From JANPJV01 sp031425695 (lineage in GTDB: Bacteria; Pseudomonadota; Gammaproteobacteria; Xanthomonadales; SZUA-5): a DNA stretch of 35,175 bases. The notes under the pieces are model-generated. The model saw only the letters and a list, made by a program, of their open reading frames with translations. It was not told the DNA's origin and made no database searches. The DNA lies in assembly GCA_031425695.1 (NCBI GenBank), contig JANPJV010000219.1:1-35175 (forward strand), given 5' to 3'. The translations under genes and the position numbers were made by a program. Of the stretch, positions 14,787 through 25,530 are shown in pieces (within the stretch, counting starts at the first letter, position 1; each line of letters begins with the position of its first letter).

Positions 14787-15980
14787 TCAGCGCAACACTG
14801 CCTGCAGCTCGTCCGCCGCGGGCGCGCGGCCGAGCGCGGCATTGGCGGCGAGGCGCCAGGCCAGGGTGGCGCGCTGCGGCTCGCCGCGCGCCTCGAACAG
14901 GTGCGCGGCTTCGACCAGCGATTCGGCTGCCGGGTCGATGCTGATCGAAAGCCGCAGGTATTCCTGCGCCTTGCCGAAGATCTGTTCAATGCGGCACCAG
15001 CGCGAAAGCGCGAGCAAGAGGCCGGGGCTCTGCGGATGGCGCTGCAGGAAGGCTTCGGCGCGCTTGATGCGCATCGAAGCAGTTTCAACCGGCGCGCTCG
15101 CATACAGTCGCGCGAGCGCTTCGGACCATTCACGCGTGAGCGCGGCTTCCAGCGCCTCCGCCGCGAGACCACGACTGCCCAGGCGCATCTCCGCGTGCAC
15201 CAGCGCGGTCAGCACCGCGACATCACGACGCTCCTGCTTGCCGAAGCGCTTCCACAAACGATCGAGGACGTCGCGGTCTTCAGCTTGCTCGAGCGCCTGC
15301 GCGAGCGTCCGCAGCTCCAGTGCGGCGAGCTCGCGGTCGCCAATCTGCCGCAGCTGGGTGAGGCGCTCCAGCGGCGCCAATGCCGCGTTCGCCTGGCGAC
15401 GCGCGAGCAGGCCTTCGATCAGCGCACGCAAGACCGCAGGTGGCGCATCGGCCGCTTCCGCTCGACGCGCAATGGCGTTGAAGGCCGCTTCGTCGCCGCG
15501 CTCGGCGCGCCACGCATCGGCGAGCATCGGCGCGACGCGCTGCCCGCGATCGAGTTCGGCGGCATTGCTCAGGATCTCGTCGGCGAGGCCGATCTCGCCG
15601 CGCCGGTGGGCGACCTCGGCCGCACACAACAGCGCGCTCAGCCGCTGCAGGGGTTCGGGGCTCGCATCCAGCAGCGCGCGCTGGGCATTGTGCAGGTTGC
15701 CTTCGAACGCCTGCACCAGCCCGGCATCCAGGCGCGCGGTGGCCTGGCGCCGGCGATGCTGTCCGAAACGCCGTGGCCAGCGCACGATCAGCGTGTAGAT
15801 CGCCCACCCCAGCAGCGCCAGCACTGCGGCGACGATGCCGAGGAAGACCACCGAGGACTCGAGCTCCCAACCCTGGAAGCGCACGTGGACCATGCCCGGG
15901 TCGCGCCGCAGCCAGAAGCCGATGACCGCGGCGAGCACCGCAAGCAGCAGGAACAGCCCGAATCGCAGGATCCAGCGCAT
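14787..15980 (-). CDS. hemY: HemY, haem-biosynthesis-associated TPR membrane protein
   Basis: A 397-residue protein with two N-terminal helices (about 5-23 and 43-66) and a long cytoplasmic or periplasmic TPR-like helical domain. The start RWILRFGLFLLLAVLAAVIG, the FQGWELESSV stretch and the LLALSRWCR...FGKAQEYLRLS repeat are typical of proteobacterial HemY (N-terminal HemY_N domain). It is not the protoporphyrinogen oxidase that shares the name in Gram-positives. In enterobacteria it lies with hemX and hemD and is thought to organise haem pathway enzymes. It starts two bases after the hemX stop. Confidence 0.92.
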   Translation of the reverse strand: MRWILRFGLFLLLAVLAAVIGFWLRRDPGMVHVRFQGWELESSVVFLGIVAAVLALLGWAIYTLIVRWPRRFGQHRRRQATARLDAGLVQAFEGNLHNAQRALLDASPEPLQRLSALLCAAEVAHRRGEIGLADEILSNAAELDRGQRVAPMLADAWRAERGDEAAFNAIARRAEAADAPPAVLRALIEGLLARRQANAALAPLERLTQLRQIGDRELAALELRTLAQALEQAEDRDVLDRLWKRFGKQERRDVAVLTALVHAEMRLGSRGLAAEALEAALTREWSEALARLYASAPVETASMRIKRAEAFLQRHPQSPGLLLALSRWCRIEQIFGKAQEYLRLSISIDPAAESLVEAAHLFEARGEPQRATLAWRLAANAALGRAPAADELQAVLR

Positions 15981-15982
15981 CG

Positions 15983-17242
15983 TCAGAGACCTGGGAGCGC
16001 CGACGTCCCCGTCGGCATGGCCGTGGGCGCGGGTGTCAGGCCGGGCCCGACGCCGGTATCCGACGGCGTCTCAGAAGAAGGCTCGGTTTCCGGTGGCGGC
16101 GCCTCGGCCGGCGGCGCTTCCGCTGGCGGCGGTTCCACGGCGGGGATTTCCGTGCTCACCGGCGGACTAGTCGCAGGCTCGCTCGGCGCGCTGCTGACGC
16201 GTCCGGCCACCTGGTCACGCAGGCGCGTGAGCTCGCGACGGCTCTCGCCCAGCGCGGGAAGATTGGGTACGAGCGGCGCGACGCGCACCTCATCCAAGGT
16301 TGCCAGCGCGCGCGCGACGCGGGCGTCGCTGACGGCGAAATTGGCGGCAATGTCACGGCGCAGCGAGTCCAGCAGCGGTAATGCAGCCGGCGCTTCGCCG
16401 CGCAGCAGCAGCATGCGTGCGCGCGCAAGGTCGAGCGCGATACGCTCGCGCAGCAGCGGGCCGCCGCGCAGCGCCTCACCGGGATCGAGCCGGCGCACAC
16501 GGAAATAGCCGTCGAGGCTGGCGCGCAGGCGTGTCCACCAGCCCGGCGGTTCACTGCCAGGTGCCGGTTCCGTGCCTTCCGAGGACTTCAGGCTCCAATG
16601 GGCGACGCCATCGGCCAGCGCGCCGAGACGGGCAAGGATCACCGGCAAGTCCGCCACGGCGATCGCTGCCAGCGCGTCGCGTTCCAGCGCCAGGGTCTGG
16701 CGGACCGCAGTCGCGCCCGGATCGGAGGCCTGCGCAAGCTGCGCGTCCGCCAGCTCGAACGCGCTGCGCGTCGCGGCCACATCGCCGAACAAGGCCAATC
16801 GCTGCTCGCCGAGACGCAACAAGTAATCGGCTTCGACCAGGCGCAAGGCATCGAGGCCCGGCGCGGCGCCGCGTTCGAGCCCGGAAAGCCCGTCTTCGAC
16901 GAGACCGACGCGCTGGGTGAGCCCTAGCACCTGTTCACGCAGCGAGCGGTTGACCTTGGCCGAATCTTCGAGGCGGCTGTGCAGGGCCGCGAGCTCGGCG
17001 CGCACGCGCGTGAGCTCGGCGCTCTCGGCGGTGATCACGGGGGCTGAGGAATTGATCGGTTCGACCGCCGGAGACGGGCCCCAGCGATACCAGGCGACGG
17101 CCGCCAGCAGCGCCAACACGGCAATACCCGGGAGCAGCAGCGATCGCCGGCGGACAGGGCGCTCGGGCGCGGGTGCGAGCAGGACGTCGTCGGACATCGG
17201 TGGGTCCGATTTCGGCTCGTCTGGCTTCAGGTCGTCTGGCAT
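15983..17242 (-). CDS. hemX: HemX family protein
   Basis: A 419-residue HemX-type protein. It has a short acidic cytoplasmic start, one helix (about 33-52, SLLLPGIAVLALLAAVAWYR), a coiled-coil stretch (ESAELTRVRAELAALHSRLE), then the conserved HemX domain (VEADYLLRLGEQRLALFGDV; RLDPGEALRGGPLLRERIAL). The last 50 residues are proline/glutamate-rich (PPAEAPPAEAPPPETEPSSE) and look disordered. HemX is named as a uroporphyrinogen methyltransferase-like protein but lacks that catalytic domain. The ATG at 17242 has no clear ribosome site; ATG 17197 is possible. Confidence 0.9.
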   Translation of the reverse strand: MPDDLKPDEPKSDPPMSDDVLLAPAPERPVRRRSLLLPGIAVLALLAAVAWYRWGPSPAVEPINSSAPVITAESAELTRVRAELAALHSRLEDSAKVNRSLREQVLGLTQRVGLVEDGLSGLERGAAPGLDALRLVEADYLLRLGEQRLALFGDVAATRSAFELADAQLAQASDPGATAVRQTLALERDALAAIAVADLPVILARLGALADGVAHWSLKSSEGTEPAPGSEPPGWWTRLRASLDGYFRVRRLDPGEALRGGPLLRERIALDLARARMLLLRGEAPAALPLLDSLRRDIAANFAVSDARVARALATLDEVRVAPLVPNLPALGESRRELTRLRDQVAGRVSSAPSEPATSPPVSTEIPAVEPPPAEAPPAEAPPPETEPSSETPSDTGVGPGLTPAPTAMPTGTSALPGL

Positions 17243-17352
17243 CGGAGTTAAGAAATCGTTTTTTCAGGATGGTAGCGGATTGTTACCGGCGTCGCACTCG
17301 AGTCCACCGCAAGGCGAGAAAGGCCATGGCCGCTCCCGCTAGAGCAAGTGCC

Positions 17353-18135
17353 TCAGCGAGCGACCGACTGCAGGCGCTCGATCGCACCGACCAGCGCCTG
17401 CGGACTGGCGCCGCGCGCGACGTAGACGTGTTCGAATCCGAGCGCTTCCGCAGCCAGCGCAATGCGCCCGCTGGCGACGATCAGCGGCCGCTGCATAAGA
17501 TCCCCCAGGCCGTGCGTACGCAATGTGTGTGCAAGTCGCGTTGCCAGCGCGCTGCTGGTCGCCGTCAACACCAGCCGGCTGGCCTCCGCCCGGATGGTTT
17601 GCAGCAGGCGCGCGCCCGGGTGCAAGTTGACGCGTTGATAGGCGGCAATCGCGCGTACCTCCGCCCCACGCGCGCACAGGACCTCGCTGATGTGCTGCCG
17701 GCCTCCGGGCGCGACCCAAAGCGCGACATGGCGTCCCGCGACCGCCCCGAGCGCGGGCAGCCCGAGCAGGCCCTCGCTGTCCTCCGCGTCGGCCGGCGCC
17801 GCAATGCAGGCATGACCCTGGCGTTCGAGCGCATCCGCGGTCGCGGCGCCGACGGCGAAGCGCAACACCGCCGCTGCGACTGCCTGCGGACCCAGCGCAC
17901 ATGCCGACGCGACCGATGCGCGGCTCACGAAGATCTGGATCTCCGCGCCCTCGGCCCAGCGCAGGGCATCCTGCAGTGCCGGTGTCAGCCGCGCCGTGCG
18001 CGTGTACTGCAGCGGCATGGAAAGACTCGCCAGCCCACGCCCGGCCAACACCCGCGCACTCACCCGCGCCTCGCGCGGCGGCCGTGTCAGCAGCAGCAGG
18101 GGCGCGTCCGCGAGCGGGGTGGGAACAGCCTTCAC
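17353..18135 (-). CDS. hemD: Uroporphyrinogen-III synthase
   Basis: A 260-residue HemD. It closes and isomerises hydroxymethylbilane to uroporphyrinogen III in haem, sirohaem and cobalamin synthesis. Visible are LLLLTRPPREARVSARVLAG at the start, SLSMPLQY, FVSRASVASA, then the second domain with APGGRQHISEVLCARGAEVR, AYQRV and a C-terminal VASGRIALAAEALGF. Sequence divergence is usual for this enzyme. The GTG at 18135 is the best start, since the longer frame enters the palindromic element. It is upstream of hemX (110 bp). The usual partner hemC is absent; dnaE stands in its place. Confidence 0.88.
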   Translation of the reverse strand: MKAVPTPLADAPLLLLTRPPREARVSARVLAGRGLASLSMPLQYTRTARLTPALQDALRWAEGAEIQIFVSRASVASACALGPQAVAAAVLRFAVGAATADALERQGHACIAAPADAEDSEGLLGLPALGAVAGRHVALWVAPGGRQHISEVLCARGAEVRAIAAYQRVNLHPGARLLQTIRAEASRLVLTATSSALATRLAHTLRTHGLGDLMQRPLIVASGRIALAAEALGFEHVYVARGASPQALVGAIERLQSVAR

Positions 18136-18190
18136 GTTGGAGCGGATCCAAGGGGTCGGTTGAGTGATTTTGCACGAGCGAAGCGAGGAG

Positions 18191-18269
18191 CGGGTGTCGG
18201 TGTCGGTTTTCAGTTTCGGACGAGCGGGATTCGCTTCTCCTCCGACACCGACAACCGAAACCGACACCG

Positions 18270-18270
<1 letters not shown>
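18191..18270. repeat. TTTCGG palindromic element (copy B)
   Basis: The arms are 18191-18220 (CGGGTGTCGGTGTCGGTTTT, CAGTTTCGGA) and 18241-18270 (TCCGACACCGACAACCGAAA, CCGACACCGC). It occupies the gap between the dnaE stop and hemD and touches the dnaE stop codon. Confidence 0.9.
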
Positions 18271-21794
<3,524 letters not shown>

Positions 21795-22229
21795 GAAAGC
21801 AGGGCAAGGGCAGGAAGCGCGAGTCCGATTGTAGCGGCTGTGGCGCGTGCCCCGAAGTCCTGCGCTCCAGAGCCGTGGCCGCCCCTCGAATGTCGAGCTC
21901 ATCCCGGCGAACCGGTTCGCTTTTCGCGTCAGCGAACGTTCTCAGCAGGTACCCGCAGGCTGCGTGGTCCGTCTTCACAAGAAGAATGCAAAAAATCGCG
22001 ACATGAAACGGCCCTGACTCTGTCGTTTTTGCGTTTAATAGGGCGCGATCTTGGAATTGGTGAACGACGCTCTGCCTTCACCGATGTCTACGCGTCTCGT
22101 TTGGTTGCATCTGATCTGCTGTTCACCTGCGTAATCGTGCGCGCCTGCAGCGCGTAATCCCCACGGCAAGGTGTCGAGAGATCACACGCCGCGCCGTTGG
22201 AAAACCTGAATCCTGATAGGAGCTTTGGA
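21795..22229. other. Intergenic region between divergent dnaE and the autotransporter gene
   Basis: 435 bp without a gene. It should hold the promoters of both neighbours. An A+T-richer stretch at about 21980-22045 contains TTTAATA (22034-22040), a possible -10 box for the plus strand, but no convincing -35 lies at the right distance. A small inverted pair GTTCGC...GCGAAC lies near 21915-21940. No large palindromic element is present, unlike most other gaps of this size. Confidence 0.5.
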
Positions 22230-23927
22230 ATGAATAGTCGAATGATGGGTCGTCGCGCGCCGCTGGTGGCCGCTTTGCTCCTCGGTCTGGGAATGTCCGC
22301 CGCGCACGCGGGAGACGATTGTGACGGTCCGACCGGCATCCCGGGTGCGACCGCGACCGGCGCCGACGCCTTCGCGTGTGGAACCCAGGCAAATGCTTCG
22401 GGCCTGCGTGCCACGGCATTTGGCAACCGCGCGCGCGCCACCGACGAGGAAGCCGTCGCGGTCGGGTTCAATGCCGAATCTTCCGGCTTCCATTCGACCG
22501 CCATCGGCGGGCTCGCGATCGCGTCCGGGCGCGGTGCCTCTGCTTTTGGCTGGCAGTCGCGCGCCACCGGCGACCTGTCCACGGCTACCGGTAACAACGC
22601 CGTCGCCAGCGGCGCCAACAGCACGGCCAACGGCCGCGCTGCGACCGCGAGCGGCGCCAACAGCACCGCGCTCGGCCAGGGTGCAACGGCTTCGGGCCTG
22701 AACTCGACCGCGCTCGGCCAGGGTTCCGCCGCTGCCGGCGAAGACGGCACGGCAGTGGGCCAGTTGTCCTCCGCGAGCGGCTTCCATTCGACCGCGCTCG
22801 GCGCGCAGGCGACCGCCTCCGGCCGCGGCGCCACCGCAACCGGCTGGCAGGCACGCGCCACCGGCGATCTCTCCACCGCGACCGGCAATACGGCACTGGC
22901 CAGTGGCGCCAACAGCACGGCGACCGGCCGCGCGGCGCAGGCGACCGCGATCAACTCGACCGCGACCGGCCAGGGCGCCGTAGCGTCGGGCGATGACGGC
23001 ACCGCCACCGGCCAGGGTGCGCTGTCCAGTGGCTTCCACTCGACCGCTAACGGTGCGCTTTCGGTGGCATCCGGCCGCGGCGCGAGCGCCAGCGGCTGGC
23101 AGGCCCAGGCGACTGGCGACCTGTCCACCGCGACCGGCAACAGCGCCGTCGCCAGTGGCGCCAACAGCACGGCCACCGGCCGCGCTGCCACCGCGTCCTC
23201 GATCAACACCACCGCAACCGGCCAGGGCGCGATTGCGTCTGACGAAGACGCACTGGCCAGCGGCCAGGGTGCGCTGGCCTCCGGCTTCCATTCGACCGCC
23301 GTCGGCACGCAGTCAGTCGCTTCCGGCCGTGGCGCCACCGCCAACGGCTGGCAGGCTCGCGCCACCGGCGCGCTGTCCACCTCGATGGGTAACTCGGCCA
23401 ACGCCAGTGGCGACAACAGCACGGCCGTCGGCCGCGCGGCCGTGTCCAGCGGTGCCAACAGTGTCGCCCTCGGCGCCAACTCGAGCGCCAGTGGCGCCAA
23501 CAGCGTCGCCATCGGCAATGGCTCCACCGCGACCCGCGCAAACACCGTATCGGTCGGTTCGCTCGGTTCGGAGCGCATCGTCAGCAACGTCGCCAATGGC
23601 GTGTTGAGCGGCGACGCCGTGAACGTGCACCAGCTGTCGACCGGCCTGTTCGAACAGCGCCAGTACTTCGATGGCCGTATCAACTTCTCCAATGAGCGCA
23701 TCGACAAGCAGGGCGCAATGGGCGCGGCGATGACGATGATGATCGGCAGTGCTGCCGGCAACGATGAAGACAACCGCATCGCCGTCGGCGCCGGCTACTC
23801 CGAAAGCGAGTCCGCACTCGCCCTCGGCTACCAGCGCGCGTTCAACGACAACATGACGCTGACGATCGGCGGCGCCTTCAGCGACGACGAGAGCTCGGCG
23901 GGTATTGGCTTCGGCTACGGCTGGTAA
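22230..23927 (+). CDS. YadA-like trimeric autotransporter adhesin
   Basis: 565 residues. The ATG at 22230 has GGAG nine bases upstream and opens a signal peptide (PLVAALLLGLGMSAAHA, cleaved before GDD). The passenger (about 30-437) is all head repeats of the YadA type, 14 residues each, such as GANSTATGRAATAS, which build a left-handed parallel beta-roll trimer. The neck is TVSVGSLGSERIVSNVANG (about 439-457). A very short stalk is followed by the YadA anchor (about 485-565) of four beta-strands ending in an aromatic residue (GIGFGYGW). Two cysteines (31 and 47) lie near the N-terminus, which is rare in this class. There is no long coiled-coil stalk. Likely an adhesin for surfaces or other cells. 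Confidence 0.93.
   Translation: MNSRMMGRRAPLVAALLLGLGMSAAHAGDDCDGPTGIPGATATGADAFACGTQANASGLRATAFGNRARATDEEAVAVGFNAESSGFHSTAIGGLAIASGRGASAFGWQSRATGDLSTATGNNAVASGANSTANGRAATASGANSTALGQGATASGLNSTALGQGSAAAGEDGTAVGQLSSASGFHSTALGAQATASGRGATATGWQARATGDLSTATGNTALASGANSTATGRAAQATAINSTATGQGAVASGDDGTATGQGALSSGFHSTANGALSVASGRGASASGWQAQATGDLSTATGNSAVASGANSTATGRAATASSINTTATGQGAIASDEDALASGQGALASGFHSTAVGTQSVASGRGATANGWQARATGALSTSMGNSANASGDNSTAVGRAAVSSGANSVALGANSSASGANSVAIGNGSTATRANTVSVGSLGSERIVSNVANGVLSGDAVNVHQLSTGLFEQRQYFDGRINFSNERIDKQGAMGAAMTMMIGSAAGNDEDNRIAVGAGYSESESALALGYQRAFNDNMTLTIGGAFSDDESSAGIGFGYGW
22485..23534 (+). repeat. Nested repeats in the adhesin head: 84-residue blocks of six 14-mers
   Basis: Four blocks begin GFHSTA at 22485, 22779, 23031 and 23283. 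The first is 294 bp (seven 14-mers); the second and third are exactly 252 bp (six 14-mers); the last diverges near its end. Within a block each 14-mer has its own signature (GRGA..., GDLSTATG..., GANSTA..., GEDGTA/GDDGTA), so whole blocks were copied, not single 14-mers. Confidence 0.95.
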
Positions 23928-23934
23928 AGCTTCT

Positions 23935-24045
23935 GGGTTGTTGGTTTGCGGTTTCGGTTTCGGAAGAGCAAAAAGGCGCGGGCTTCGGCTCGCGCCTTTT
24001 TCGTTGGTGATCGTCCGAAACCCACAACCGACACCGAAACCCGCC
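23935..24045. repeat. TTTCGG palindromic element (copy C) around a terminator
   Basis: The left arm, 23935-23963, is GGGTTGTTGGTTTGCGGTTT CGGTTTCGG. The right arm, 24013-24045, is CCGAAACCCACAACCGACAC CGAAACCC. Between them lies a perfect terminator hairpin. Confidence 0.9.
23970..24001 (+). terminator. Rho-independent terminator after the adhesin gene
   Basis: AAAAAGGCGCG - GGC-TTCG-GCT - CGCGCCTTTTT: a stem of up to 14 pairs with a UUCG tetraloop and a T5 tail, 43 bp after the stop at 23927. The A5/T5 ends make it effective in both directions. Confidence 0.93.
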
Positions 24046-24105
24046 TTTAGAGCATGCACTCATCCCAGTTCCCCAAAGCTGCGCGCATTCGCTTCGAGTG
24101 CCGCC

Positions 24106-25257
24106 ATGTCGAACACTGCCGACCCGCCGCCGCGCCGTCCTGGTTACTCCGGGCTAATAAAGTCCGCGTTCACCGGGACCACGCGCATCGTGCGGGAGAT
24201 GCACTCGGCGATTGCCGGGCAGACCTTCGGCGTGCTTGCGCAGCTGCCGCTGGTGGGGACACCGGCGCGGTGGGTCGCCGGTGCGCATGACGCCATAGCC
24301 GGTGGTGTCTATACGGCCATTGATGGTGTCGGGGAGACCCTGCTCGAGGCGGCCGACGCGGTGGAGCAGAGGCTTGCCGGCAATTCCCACGCCTTGCTGC
24401 CCATCGGTATCAAGAGCGCCTTGAATGGAGCTTTTGGGGATCACCTCGACGCCAGTGAGAGTGCGTTTGCCATTCCCATGCAATTGGTCGGCGCAAGCCA
24501 GCCACTCGCGCTCGAGCGGGCCGCGCTAAGGGCGGCGTACCCGGCTGCCGGTCGGCGCCTCGCGGTGTTCGTGCATGGGCTCGGCTGCAGCGATCGCTCG
24601 TGGGCGGCAACTGGTGCGGGGCAGGTCCATCTCGGCGAAGCGCTCGCAACGCACGGGCATACGCCGCTCTACCTGCGCTACAACAGCGGCCTGCCAATCG
24701 CCGAAAACGGGGCGGCGCTCGCGGCCCTGCTGGAATCGCTTATTCGGGCCTGGCCCACCAGAAAAACGGAGCTGGTGCTGATCGGCCACAGCATGGGCGG
24801 CCTGGTCGCCCGGAGTGCCTGCGAGCAGGCTCCAAAGAGCGCCGCCTGGGCGCGGCGCACGCGGATGCTGATCAGTCTGGGGTCGCCCAACACCGGCGCG
24901 CCGCTGGCACGGCACGGTGAGCTGCTGCAGCGTGCACTCGATACCTTTGCGGTGACCGCGCCACTGGGCCGCCTCGGTGCCGCGCGCAGTCGCGGGGTCA
25001 AGGATCTGCACGACGGCCTGCCGGCTGGCGCGATTTCCGGTCATCCGCAGATCGAGCTGCGCTTCATCGGCGCGCATCTTGGTGCTGCCGCTGATGGTGC
25101 ACTCGCGAGTCTTTTCGGCGATGGCCTGGTGCCCGTCGCCAGCGCTACCACGCTGGACGGGTACACCCCGACCACGCACCTCGTGCTGGGCGGCGTCGGC
25201 CATCTCGGCCTGCTGAACGATCCGCGTGCGCTGGCGCAGATCAAGGCTTGGCTGTAG
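24106..25257 (+). CDS. Alpha/beta hydrolase (lipase/esterase-like) with N-terminal extension
   Basis: A 383-residue hydrolase. The core starts at about 150 with an oxyanion-hole strand LAVFVHGLGCSDRSW. The nucleophile is Ser229 in GHSMGG, the likely acid is Asp339 (LFGDGLVPV), and the likely histidine is His366 (GVGHLGLL). The first 140 residues form an extra helical domain (GYSGLIKSAFTGTTRIVREM; TPARWVAGAHDAIAGGVYTA) that I do not recognise; it may be a lid or a binding module. No signal peptide is seen, so it is probably cytoplasmic or membrane-bound. PGAP1-like lipase-type core with SLGSPNTGAPLAR after the nucleophile. Substrate unknown. Confidence 0.85.
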   Translation: MSNTADPPPRRPGYSGLIKSAFTGTTRIVREMHSAIAGQTFGVLAQLPLVGTPARWVAGAHDAIAGGVYTAIDGVGETLLEAADAVEQRLAGNSHALLPIGIKSALNGAFGDHLDASESAFAIPMQLVGASQPLALERAALRAAYPAAGRRLAVFVHGLGCSDRSWAATGAGQVHLGEALATHGHTPLYLRYNSGLPIAENGAALAALLESLIRAWPTRKTELVLIGHSMGGLVARSACEQAPKSAAWARRTRMLISLGSPNTGAPLARHGELLQRALDTFAVTAPLGRLGAARSRGVKDLHDGLPAGAISGHPQIELRFIGAHLGAAADGALASLFGDGLVPVASATTLDGYTPTTHLVLGGVGHLGLLNDPRALAQIKAWL

Positions 25258-25280
25258 CTGCGCGCCGGGCCTGCATAAAG

Positions 25281-25407
25281 GCGGGAAAGGAAGGAAGCGA
25301 AGAAGAGCGAGCACGGACGCGAAGGGGAGCCTTATCCGGACTTGATTCTGGGTATTCGCCTTCCTTCGCTTCCTTTCAGCTTTTCCTTCGCTTCCTTTCC
25401 ACCCCGC
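25281..25407. repeat. GGAAAGGAAGCGAAG palindromic element
   Basis: The left arm, 25281-25310, is GCGGGAAAGGAAGGAAGCGA and on. Two right-arm words, 25359-25380 and 25383-25407, contain TTCCTTCGCTTCCTTTC. It lies between the hydrolase and the TonB receptor. The remaining 25408-25530 shows only the receptor leader with a strong ribosome site. Confidence 0.88.
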
Positions 25408-25530
25408 TTTTTTGCGCTTGTGCCGACTCGGAAGCGCCAACTCCCCACGTGTACGAATGGACAAGTGTTAAGTTTGTGTGGACTCCCTAGCCTGCAGCCA
25501 TTGCATCTTGGCTCAAGGGAGGTCCTCATC

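Noticed and set aside
14901..16508. A plus-strand open frame of 535 codons opposite hemY and hemX
   Set aside because: Antisense shadow of two recognised genes; no motif and unsuitable composition.
22014..22040. Sigma-70 promoter for the autotransporter gene (CTGACT / TTTAAT)
   Set aside because: The spacing between the boxes is about 14 bp, too short, and the -35 match is poor.
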